Assembly: GCF_000165395.2 (NCBI RefSeq)
Contig: NW_026261571.1
Location: 1,636,501-1,700,500, forward strand
Length of the DNA stretch: 64,000 nucleotides
From: Babesia bovis T2Bo
Taxonomy: Eukaryota > Apicomplexa > Aconoidasida > Piroplasmida > Babesiidae
Direction: 5' to 3'
The position numbers were made by a program, and so were the translations under genes. The notes below the pieces were generated by a model. That model searched no databases. It was not told the DNA's origin and was given only the letters and a program-made list of their open reading frames with translations. Each line of letters begins with the position of its first letter. Position 1 is the stretch's first letter. Shown piece by piece: positions 1-10,600 of the stretch.

Positions 1-378
1 GAAAGCAGTACCGCTTAGATACAATATGTACCTACACATTAATGAGTAACCATACAGTGATACACATTCCAGATGAATCAGGTACATCTGTGTTAAATAG
101 ATAATATAAAAATAATACATTGTCTAATAGTGACTTGCAGGATGTAGTATACATTGTACTCCACAGGTCAATATTGTGGAGCCCCCGAGCTATAACGTTA
201 TAGGTGAAATATGTGCTATACAAGACTATTTTTATAAAAAATATTGTCTCTCGAATGAAGTACATCAGTGTTGGTTTGCTTATTGAAGACCACGCGTTTT
301 CAAGATTCCAGCACTGATATTGTATTGGATTTTATATATTGGCATATATGTCGTAATATTTCAATTACATTAACGTAG
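1..378. other. AT-rich window edge, possible 5' exons of the first gene
   Basis: No complete gene is seen. A short plus-strand stretch at about 318-346, read in phase with the next gene across a possible intron ending in TAG at 376-378, would add a hydrophobic segment to that gene. I could not find a convincing start codon, so the 5' end stays open. Confidence 0.3.
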
Positions 379-1739
379 TTATTATATACTATCATTTACA
401 AGGTTGTTGGTCTAGATAAAGAATACTTCCCAAGTGATATTGATCTCGAGCGGTACTATTTTAAGTATACACCTTTTATCACAGGGCTATTAACAACATG
501 TTGTTTAGTGGATCGTTACTACAACCCTTATATCGGCGTGTTCCAGGAAGATTGTACTCCGTGGGTGGGTCATGTTCAGGAACATCGACAACTGGATATG
601 GCAACTATACCGGCATTGTTGGACACCGTCGAAGTACCTGGAATATTACCACACCATCGCATCATCCATATGGTCAGGATATTACAATAGATGTCTATAC
701 ACTCCGATTTCCTAAGGGTCGGTTATATTTTTCATCATTTTCCGATAAGCTCCCGAGGAGTAGTGAATATGACCATGCGTATATAAAAGCACTTGAGGAA
801 CGAATATCAAAGCATGCAGCAGCGGCTGTTGCGGAATATCTAGACCAACAGCGAGCGTCGAACAAAAACAAAACACGTATTAGCACTGCTGGTATTGTGT
901 TATTAGTGATCCTGGCATGTGGAATGACAGTTTTATACGTGGAGAGTGTACGTCAATCTGTATCAGCGGCTACAGGTAATGCCGCTGGGGGATTATTATA
1001 CAGTAAAACATTCCTAGACCAATCACTGCGCTTTTTGGATAAATTGGCGCAAGACTTTCTGAATGACCCAGCCACTGAAAAGCTTCTATGCAAGAAGATT
1101 GAGGAGTTGCTTGTCAAATCGCAAGACGCCATAAATCAAATGGTAATGCGCGTTCTAAAGGATGAAGGTGTTGTTAACATGGCCTATGAGCTAAGTTGTG
1201 ACGTGTCGGAGATGCTGTGCAAGGACCCGGAAATTATCCAACTAGTAGGGCAGCTGCTGCTGGATGCAATTTACACCGAAACTGCCGTTGACGGAGCTGC
1301 TAAATGGGTGGTTGCATTAACGGAGCGAGAGGATGTATCTGCTTCTCTAGAAAATTTAATATGTAATCGTGTTTTCGCAGATGCCAAGATACAGTTGGAA
1401 GCGCTCAATTTCGTATGTTCAATGTTTATATTTACTATAATATACAGTGCAAGGACGTGACGGCACGATTCCTTAGGGACCAAGAGACTAGAAGGGAGTC
1501 TCTCGCGTTTCTCAAGTCACTTCTCGAGCGACCATCACTTCAAGCACAGATATCACAGGCTCTACTTGGTGTGGTTAAACACAGCATATACCCACGATGG
1601 TAAGGTGAAATAGTGCTATACAACATGCCACAGGCTAATGACACAGGAAGGAACTACTATCACAGGACTCCCAAAGCAAATAGAAAGGAGTGACAAGCCA
1701 CTGGAGCACACCTCACCTGAAGCGTTGCGTTTTTTCTAG
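379..1739 (+). CDS. Hypothetical membrane protein, 5' end unresolved
   Basis: I do not recognise the family. The best model joins an open frame at 379-633 to 678-1412, 1448-1599 and 1634-1739 (introns of 44, 35 and 34 nt, all GT-AG and frame-preserving), giving at least 415 residues. The ATG at 498 lies in a different frame and reads a composition-poor stretch up to about 677, so I consider it spurious for that part. Visible features are a Tyr-rich N-terminal part, a single transmembrane helix encoded near 885-950 (about 20 hydrophobic residues starting ISTAGIVLLV), then a helical C-terminal region. If the last intron is not removed, translation stops at 1603 instead. N-terminal start and function are unknown. 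Confidence 0.55.
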
Positions 1740-2089
1740 GAAAACAATGATCACACCACCAAGCCATAATAGTATCGCTGGAGCTAGGTTCCAGGACTGC
1801 TGTTCAAGTGGTACACAGTTGGATAATCCATACACACCTGTGAGTCTAGCTAAAGGAGCCCTCAATACTAGACACGTGTTATTCTCAACACACCCACATT
1901 TAAAGTAATACGAACTGTCCTAGACATCATTTGACATAATATAAGTAGCTGGACTACCAAAAATTAGATCTATATATTATGGTGAGTATGACAGCATAAA
2001 TGTCACGCTCGGTTATATGTGGTTTGAGGTGAAGTACTATATTAAATCTGATTATTATTATTATTATTTCTAACATTTTCCCGAACAAA
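1740..2089. promoter_or_regulatory. Intergenic spacer, 5' region of the MFS gene
   Basis: About 350 bp without a supported gene. It contains an (ATT)n run at about 2051-2069, directly upstream of the MFS transporter ATG. No defined promoter motif is recognised. Confidence 0.4.
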
Positions 2090-3497
2090 ATGGCATCTAA
2101 AAGTGATCAGCCGTCACAACTGGTGAAGTATGGGTTGACCGCCAAGATTCTGTACCATTTATTGGCCTTTATGGATGGTTATGACATCCAGTCTCTATCG
2201 GTATGTATGAGAGCCTTTGAGATTTCGCTAGGACTCTCACCATCTTCCCTTGCATGGATGGCATCGGTCGAAATAGTGTCTCTGGTAGCCTGTGGTACCA
2301 TTTGGGGTTACCTAGCGGACTTTTACAAAATTCGCTATTTGCTTTGCATCGCAATGAATTTAGTCGGTCTATCAGCTATCGGTATTGGCTGCGCCAGCAA
2401 CTACGCTCTGGTAAGTCATAGACAAGACGTTATAAACATTACAGATTATGTTCCTACGTGTTGTACACGGAGCAGCCATGGGTTGCACAGCTCCAGCTAT
2501 CCAACAGATTGTAACTGGTGCCACTGACAAGGACTCTTACGGAACAGCTTTCGGAATCATCCACGCAGTGTCTTGCTTCGGTCGTCTGGTATCTGCTATA
2601 CTGATAACATCCGTTGCAATCAAGGTTCCATTTGGCAAGATTTATGGATGGCGTATTTGTTACATTGCCGTTGGTATAGTGTGGATTCTGTTGGGTGCCC
2701 TTATGGCTATATACCTAGACAGTGCCGATGAGAGCAATATTACCATAGAGAAGGAACCAAACAACATTTGGGAAACGCTAAGAGCTATCTTCCGCACCTG
2801 GACTTCAATCATTTTGCTATTTGCCATTTTCATTTCAGACGCTCCCTTCGCTGCGTTTACCTATATGATTCTATATCTACAATATCTCGGGCTTAGTGAC
2901 CTCGAAGCTGGTGTTGCCTGTGCACTAACTCTTTTGGGTGGATTATTAGGTGGTGGTTTCGGTGGATTTGCTGTTGATATGTGTCATAAAAAGAGTACGA
3001 GATATGGTAGACTGATTGCGGGTAACGCCATTATGCTACTGCGTCTATCAGTGACACTTGCATTCTTTTTGGGGCCCTTACCCCAAAACGGTTTAAGTTG
3101 GTATCACTACGTAGAGATCATACTCCTGGGATCGTCACTAATGACAGTCAGCGCTATTGATCGTCCTATTATGGGTGCTGTCGTGGAGAAGAAGTACCAG
3201 GCTTCCGCAACGGGTATCAATCGCTGCATTGCCGGTATACTCAGTAGTCTCACGTTCCTGCCACTCGCTGGTCTCTTAACTGAGATGGCCTTTGGCTACC
3301 AGAAATCACAGCTGCCCATAGATCAATTGGAAGAGAACGTGAGGTCAACAAACAGCGATGCTCTGCGAAAGGCGATGATGTTCATCATTGGCATAGGTAC
3401 AGTTATCAACACCATGTGCTATATTGCCTTTTTCTTCACTTACCCCAAGGATTCGGCAGAGACCGAAGAAAGGGAAAATGAAGTAGTATCAATATGA
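2090..3497 (+). CDS. Major facilitator superfamily transporter
   Basis: Two exons, 2090-2410 and 2445-3497, separated by a 34-nt GT-AG intron, encode 457 residues. The protein is strongly hydrophobic with about twelve predicted membrane helices. Family marks are the DGYD motif in the first helix (residues ~26-29), a loop 2-3 motif-A-like sequence (GYLADFYKIR, ~residue 82) and a charged loop between the two six-helix halves. This is the layout of a plasma-membrane or organellar small-solute permease, probably proton-coupled. The substrate cannot be deduced. The stop lies 45 bp from the end of the convergent SUV3 gene, so the 3' UTRs must overlap. The exon junction restores the amphipathic segment at residues 107-112, which supports the intron. 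Confidence 0.85.
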
Positions 3498-3542
3498 AGT
3501 CGTTTATAATATTTATTTAGATATGCTGATTATCATTTGACA

Positions 3543-5645
3543 TCAATGTGACCTGATCAGTTGCCTTGCGATAACAGCTTCTAAGGCATCGTCGTCAGTC
3601 TCTGGTATGCCGTCCATATTATCACCAGATGCCAGTGACTGCTCTAGCCGTTCATGCAGGGTCCGGGCAATCTTGCCTTTAACCGATGCTGCTGCCACGT
3701 GATCCACATAGACATCGGGAAACTTATATCCCAGCCAGACATAAGCATCCAGTATCTGTACATGTTAGACTCTGGAAACCCACATACCTGGTACAACATC
3801 TCTAGCTGGCGAATGTGTTCCTTTATATTCTGCACAGTAAAATTCTCGCAATTCTCCAGGAGTTCCATTGCATCCTCGTGGATGACATTGCGTAGCTTGA
3901 CGTTATTAACCACCGAGTGGCTCAGGGCAAACGTACGAAGTATAAGTTGTAAAGCAGGTTGCGACCCGAGTGGTACAAAGAGGTATTCCACTATAGTCCT
4001 CGTGGGTAACTCAATCTGTGACAAGGCGTTAGCCACTTTTAATATCGACTTCATATCGAGTAGCTTGAACATCTGAGTTGATTGGGCCATCGATCGGTAT
4101 ATCTTGATACATTCAGACAGTGTACCCGGTGGATCGGTGACACCTCTTACGGCGTCTATGAAAGCTGATAGAGTATCCGTGGAAGGTGCTATATACGCAC
4201 TCTCAAGCTGATCCTCCTTCCTGCGCATTAGGCGCTTTAAATGGACTATATCGTCCTCACGGGTGCAACCAACATATCCGTTGCCGCAATTAAGTGAATA
4301 CCTGCCAGCACGACCTGCAATCTGCTGGACCTCAGCAGCTGTCAGCATGCGATATCGACTGCCGTCGTATTTCGTTAGTGAATGGAATATTACACGCTTT
4401 ATCCTGACGTTAACACCCATACCAATAACATCTGAGGCTACCAGTATTTGTTTCTTCCGGCTGTTGAAGTCATTTATCTGCTGCTTACGAGTCTCGGGCG
4501 GTAGCGACCCGTAGATAACTACAGTCGATGCTGGCTTGGAACCGTCATTTTTGAAGCACTGGCGCTCTATGGCAGTGGCGATCCTTAAGGCAGTGTTCCT
4601 CGCAAAACAGACTATACAGTCACCAGGTAACAAATCAGATATCTTAACAGGTTCATCTAAAATGGACACTGTACCAAGCCTGGTATGCTCCTTGACCTCA
4701 AGCTGTGGGCAATGTTTCTACAGTAACATAACCTACCAAATCTCCCGCCATGTTACAGAAGGACTTTGCCAGTAAATAGCAAGATGTACTCCCGCAAATA
4801 TGTAACTCGGGGGTGCGCAATCCCAGGAATGCACGTGTCCATGCAAAGCCCCTATTACTGTCGCCTATCATTTGCATCTCGTCAATCACTGCGCACCCGT
4901 AGTCACGATTTAACTGTGTCATCTCAACGGTACATGCCATATGTGTGTCTTTGGTAGTAATACTAACATCCTGCCCAGTAAGCAATGAGCACTGTATACC
5001 CTCATCCTGGAGACGCTGCTGCATCTCCCAAGCTAGCAAACGAAGTGGAGCGCAATAAACACCGGATTTCGCCCCTAACAACCTCAGGTGAGCTTCGTAT
5101 GTCTTACCGCTGTTTGGTGGACCTAGATGCGCAATCACTTTACGGCGAAATGATCGGGGTTGATACCCTTCAAGAGGTCTTGTTAAATCAGCTAAATGTT
5201 TAGCTCCATGGAATGCTAAAGTGGCGCGTGGTAACTCATTTTGCATATATTGCGATAGATATGGAGTCAATGTTTCGCATGTGCTATCCAGGACATCAGT
5301 GGCACTTGAGTTTGTAACACGAAGGTTGTTGAGAGCTTCTAGTAAAGTAGTGCGTATAGTGACTCTTAGTTCGTCATTGTTATCTATATACTCAATAAAT
5401 CGTTCACGAAGTTCGACGCTGTTGACCATAAAAGCGGGAATACCCTTGGTGTATAACGTAGATATCCACTTCTGTTCATTGCATAACCGCAGCAATGCAT
5501 TGTTTACTGTATTGCGCTCATTCTCAGTGAAAGGGATTGTAGCTTGCGATTGTTTATATAAGCGATTTATACTAACACCAGACAAGTGACGTGTTAAAAG
5601 CCGGTGTGAAAAGGATTTAATGTTACCTAGATATACACATTGCAT
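3543..5645 (-). CDS. SUV3: Mitochondrial ATP-dependent RNA helicase SUV3
   Basis: Exons on the minus strand are 5645-4737, 4702-3788 and 3755-3543 (introns 34 and 32 nt), giving 678 residues. SUV3 is the helicase of the mitochondrial degradosome. Motif I is GPPNSGKT, with the SUV3-type Asn, near residue 172; the Walker B box is VIDEMQM; the helicase C domain carries ASDVIGMGVN and QIAGRAGRY. The C-terminal exon recovers the conserved SUV3 C-terminal segment (DAYVWLGYKFPD). The N-terminus is basic and Ser/Arg-rich, fitting a mitochondrial presequence. All catalytic motifs are intact. It is divergent from the gene at 6160 and convergent with the MFS gene. Confidence 0.93.
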
Positions 5646-6159
5646 TTTAGTGTGCGATATAAATAGTTTATGTAGCTAACGGAAGTCAACAACCACTATG
5701 TAACTCTGGTAAAGAAGATGCACCAGAGGATGGACATAGTACTGTTCATGCCTACACATTAAACACAAATCGCTTATAAAAGTCACAAACAATGCTGTGA
5801 TTACTGTTTCATTATGTTCAAGATTGAATTGTACTAGGACGCAACCATGGGCCTACACATCTGTGTTAATGTGTAGAACTATATGATGGATTAAAACGGT
5901 AAATTAAGATTATCACGATATAGTACTAACCATTCCGTGTTGTACATAGTAAAAATACTACCGCGCTATAATATGTGTAGTATTACATCTATTTATTGGT
6001 TATATTCACTGACGCACTCTGGTGCAAGACCAGCATCACGGGAGTATTCGGTGCGTTAGTATATTTATTTGTACTAAACAAATGCAGTTTTATTAACAAA
6101 ATCCCACTGCTTTACGCAGGTAATTAAGCTTTAATGTAGTACTTAATAACCAACATATC
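5646..6159. promoter_or_regulatory. Divergent promoter region
   Basis: This 514-bp spacer lies between the start codons of SUV3 (minus) and the hypothetical gene at 6160 (plus), so it must hold both promoters. It is AT-rich and no coding potential is visible. Confidence 0.5.
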
Positions 6160-7434
6160 ATGGCGACATCAGCACCAACCGTATCGCCCAAGCATCCGCT
6201 ATTGGCACCAAAGAAAGCTCCTGGATTATTATCAAAAGTTGCAATGCCACCAATAAAACCAAAAGCTCCATTAATATCGAAGGTGAACCCAGCAGTACCC
6301 AAGAAGGCTCTGATTTTACCTACTAAGGCAACACCAGTCACGACGCCAAAAGCATCAAGTGCCCCCGATGTCACCAGCAAGTTATTGATAAAAGCAAAGA
6401 CAAATGCAGCTTCTATTGTGGAAACGGCTAAAGAGCCTGAAAAGCTTCCATCGCGTAATGATAGCATTGTATCTAACAAGTCAGCAGGATTAGAAGGCAA
6501 GTCGCATCTTGAGATACCAGAAGGGGAACACCAAGGACTGCTGAGTATGAGCATATCACACCACAGCTCGCCTCAGTTAAAACATAGGCAAGGGAACCTG
6601 AGCATTGATAGCGTCAACATGGCAGACGCTAGATTAAATCACGGACAAACAATGCGTGGCAACCAAGCTATCGGACCCAGAGATGAATCGGCAATGAGCA
6701 TTGATACTAATGAGCACCAGATGACAAATTCTATATACAGTGCATACTCCAATGTAAAGACTGCTGAAGCCAAGGACATTGACTGTGTTGGCGCCGTGGG
6801 AGCTACACCTTGGTTGGAAATTGAGCGTCGTATTAATGAAATAAGAGCTTTGGCAGTGTCAAATGCACCCCAACAGTCACCACGTAGGCCAATGAAGAAG
6901 AAAGATAGTAACAGCATATATAGTAAGTACAACACCCACTATGAAAGAACCAATGACTGGAAGAAGGAGGTTACACAACCATTAACTTATAGCAAGGTGC
7001 AGAAACTGAAATCAAGTAGCACCGCGGAGCCTATGTCACATGAAAGAGATAGGTGGAACTTTGTAGATGGGTTCCTTAAGCCACGCCGGAAGCCATTTGC
7101 CAGCATGTCGGAACTATCGAGGCACTTCTCTAATATCAATAGAAGTGACCAGAGCGAGCTCATAAAGCTACTATTGGCTTGCAGGTCACTCGAAAAGGTT
7201 ATTGAGGAGCAGCACGGTGTATTGGATATGCTGGACCACGACATTCGTGAGGCTAGAGAGTTGTTGAGGTTACCCGAGCACCTAAGAGGAATGTCGTCTA
7301 AAACATTAATGGGCAAGCCGCCACAACAGGAGTCGTTCTATCCCACCAGTGATATACCACTCTTCATAAAGGGGCGTGTTTCGTTGATACCTGGACCAAA
7401 TGATATCCAGCTATCTGTTGTTAACAACGGGTAA
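6160..7434 (+). CDS. Hypothetical Lys/Pro/Ala-rich protein with C-terminal helical region
   Basis: This is an intronless 424-residue ORF of unrecognised family. Residues 1-90 form a low-complexity Pro/Lys/Ala region with repeated PKKA/PKAP units and no signal peptide. The middle is Ser/Asn-rich and contains two related short motifs of the form NSIYS-x-Y (around residues 190 and 250). The C-terminal part (~residues 315-375) is predicted helical, perhaps a coiled coil (ELIKLLLACRSLEKVIEEQ). This architecture suits an adaptor or scaffold, but that is inference only. A perfect hairpin spans the stop codon (see separate entry). Confidence 0.75.
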   Translation: MATSAPTVSPKHPLLAPKKAPGLLSKVAMPPIKPKAPLISKVNPAVPKKALILPTKATPVTTPKASSAPDVTSKLLIKAKTNAASIVETAKEPEKLPSRNDSIVSNKSAGLEGKSHLEIPEGEHQGLLSMSISHHSSPQLKHRQGNLSIDSVNMADARLNHGQTMRGNQAIGPRDESAMSIDTNEHQMTNSIYSAYSNVKTAEAKDIDCVGAVGATPWLEIERRINEIRALAVSNAPQQSPRRPMKKKDSNSIYSKYNTHYERTNDWKKEVTQPLTYSKVQKLKSSSTAEPMSHERDRWNFVDGFLKPRRKPFASMSELSRHFSNINRSDQSELIKLLLACRSLEKVIEEQHGVLDMLDHDIREARELLRLPEHLRGMSSKTLMGKPPQQESFYPTSDIPLFIKGRVSLIPGPNDIQLSVVNNG

Positions 7435-7448
7435 TATCACCCGTTGTT
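7423..7448. repeat. Inverted repeat (hairpin) spanning a stop codon
   Basis: A 10-bp perfect stem (aacaacgggt / acccgttgtt) with a 6-nt loop overlaps the TAA of the upstream ORF (7432-7434). The left arm also pairs with the preceding gttgtt as a 12-bp palindrome at 7417-7428, so two mutually exclusive folds are possible. A role in 3'-end formation is possible but unproven. Confidence 0.5.
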
Positions 7449-7611
7449 TGATGGAACTTAAATTAATAATGTAGTATTTATAGCCCGACCTGGCACTAAA
7501 TAATGGCATAGATTTATTAGCTATTGCATAGCGATAGTAAATCATATACAGGTTATCACCTTGATACATAGTATCTAAAAAGCAACCACTATAAAACATA
7601 GTAAATTAAAA

Positions 7612-10600
7612 TCATTCAGTCGGTTTCTCTTCCGTGGTGTTGCTTACGATGGGCGATTCCATAAGGACGATGCTAGGAGCGTCAAGGTTCAACACAAGCG
7701 TGTTGGTAGCCTCATCAAACTCAGCATCACGGATGAGATCCTGAACTGCAGCCGGCGATACCTCACCGTAACCGGTGTCCAGGGTAAAGTTATTCGAACC
7801 CTGCTTGTCAAAGTTGGGTTGTCCCGGCTTAGTAGCAGGGTATTTTGCGATTTCCTTGCCGTCACCGGCAATGACTTTCACGTTGACGTCGCTAGCATTC
7901 TGGTCCATTATCTTCTCGCCATGCTTTATCCTGACGTTCTTGCCGACGACGTCAGCAACCTTCATCTGCTTGCTCAGAATCCAGTATTTGCCATTGAATA
8001 CAGGGACATCACTGTTACCAATGATGTTGTGAAGTGCAAAGTCAGCAATCCAACCTTGCTCATAACCACACCAGATGAATTTACCAATGTTGTAACCCAT
8101 CTCACGCAATGTAGATGCCGTTGTAAGCAGATGAGCACGTACGACAAAGTCAGCAGCTTCCAGACCAAACGCTAATTCATCTAATTTCTTATCTTTGTCC
8201 ATATAATAGATACGCTTAGTTACCTTGTTCTGCTTCTCTAACATGACAGCATTGACACCCAACGGTTTCAGGGCAACAACCTCAGCGATAAATTCCTTGT
8301 TGTGGTACACGACACGACCGTCACCAGGATTAACAGTGACACTCTCAGGCATAGGAATCTTCTCGGGAGGTGGGTAACCACCATAGAAGAATATACCGTC
8401 AAACTGGCGAGTGCCAACAAGAATGGCACCAGCTATGGATTCCAGTGGTGCAGAGGAACTTGAACTCTTGCGATTAGCTATTGGCAAGTCACTAGCATAG
8501 CTAGCACCCAATACCTTGATCTCTTGTATAATCTTACGACGGATGGTCATCTTGGATGCAGCATATTTAACCATGCGTTCACGGTATCTATCGCGAGTGG
8601 CCTCAGGAGCATCTTCCATAAACGGGCATACCAAGGTGGGACCCATCTCCCTATGATCAGGCTGCCTAATGGTAAGCGACCTGGAATACTTAAACAAATC
8701 ATTAATAGAAGCTGATAGGGCATTCATATCCTTAGTTTGCAACATGGCCTTGTTTATCTGAGCAACAAGAGTTGCCTGCTCCTGGTAACAGTGGTAACGA
8801 TGAGCCAACTCGGAGAACATAATCGCAGAATCATAAGAATCAGCCTTGGCCTTCTTACCTTTCTTAACGACCACGTTCTTACGCACAGGCATGGCAATAC
8901 ACCTACGAGCAAGATCTGAACCGACACGAATAATATCGAGTGGGTCCTCGAACGTAGCGTCCATCATCTGCATAACCTTAAGGACGTGGTACTTGGTAGT
9001 TGGAATTGCTACATTCTTACACTTGACAGTGCCCTTGACATTGCGTGGGACACAACCTAAATGAAGAACTGGTGCAGCTGCAGCACAATGCTGCACAACA
9101 ATCTCAGTAGCAGTCATAGCAAGATCGTACTTGTTAGACATGTAGTTAAGGAAGAATATCCTACGCGAAGTGTCGATGGTGGGATCGGAAAGATCCAACT
9201 TAGCCGATGAGCCACGAGCCCACATACCGAGGAACATTGATATGGCCTGGATAATTGGCATGGGAATAGCAGGCTTGTTCAAGAACATGAGCTTGAAGTC
9301 CTGGACCAAGTTGCTTATAATCGCCCTGCCAATGACGTAACGGGATTTGTTGTAAACCACTTGAGGCTCGAGGTAGGATTGCAATTCGGTAATGTTGCTA
9401 GGACCAAGACGACTTTTGAGACCCAAGGTCAAAATGCCAGTGAGGAAGTTCTTCAGACGTTTGTATTTGCCACGACGGTAACCGTCAACAGCATCCTCAA
9501 TAAAGAAGCATATCTGCAACACCAGGGAAGTAAATGGTAAAAACTGCTTGGGCATACCTTCAATGTGCTTACCAACACTGGTGTTGAGGTACCTGAATAT
9601 GGCACCTAAAGTCTTTGAAGAAGTACGTTTCCTTGATGATTGGTACTCGAAAGAATGGATTGCCGAGTGGAATGATTGCAATTGTACCCAGGTGTTGAAA
9701 GCCTGGTAGTACAAGTTGTTGGCATCACTGGAACTGCGCAAGTTAACAAGGTCAACTGCAACCTCAATCATCTGCAACAAGCCGTCGTCAAGTGACGCAA
9801 CTACCTTCCTGGGAGTCTTGAATGCATTGTACGGCGATATGTTGCGACCCTCAAGCTTGTTGTCAACTATCCTACCGGGAACACGGTATCCACTCATGAA
9901 CCTGTTAAAACTGTTACCAGCATGGTCAATGACATTGCCCAGTCTATGGAAGTTTGGCCTCTTGGAAACGTTAGTAAGAAACTCGGGAGCTTGCATGTTG
10001 CCAATCGCACGTGGTATCTGTTTAACACGACCAGGAATCTTATTTACATAGCCCATTAGGTGAGGTAGTTCCAATAGTGATTCATTGGCATTGGGGTCGA
10101 CGTACTCTGATTTCAGATGGATGTTCACCTTACGGTTAGAGGGGCGGTATTTCATGTCGTTAGTGGTCCTGAACATAATCTCAACCAGTAGTTTCTGGAT
10201 GCTGGTGTCTATACGGAGCAAGTCGTCACGAAGGTATAACGATACCCAACGCAATATCTCACGCTGCTTGTTGTGAACAAATGACTTCAAGGGGTCGCCA
10301 CTGCGGAAGTTGGTAACAATGCCCTTGGCACAGCTCATGTCACACATGCCCATGTAACCGTAGAACTTCCTCTTACCCAAGAAGGTAGTTGGCTCAGTGA
10401 CACCGTCCATGATCTTGCTCAATACTGCAGCTAGGGAATATAGGTTCAGCTGGACATCAGTGGAAGTAGGTAGAATAGTACCATTCTCAGCCATTACCAT
10501 GAACCTGCCAATCAGTTGTGGCATTGCCTGTGCCAGGATGTCAGCACGCAAGTACTCACTACGGCTATAGAAGTTCTCAAAGCGTTGGATGAGCCAGCTG

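Noticed and set aside
498..677. ATG-initiated ORF as the start of the first gene
   Set aside because: Its first 60 codons have poor coding character, and a 44-nt intron joins a better frame to the same downstream ORF.
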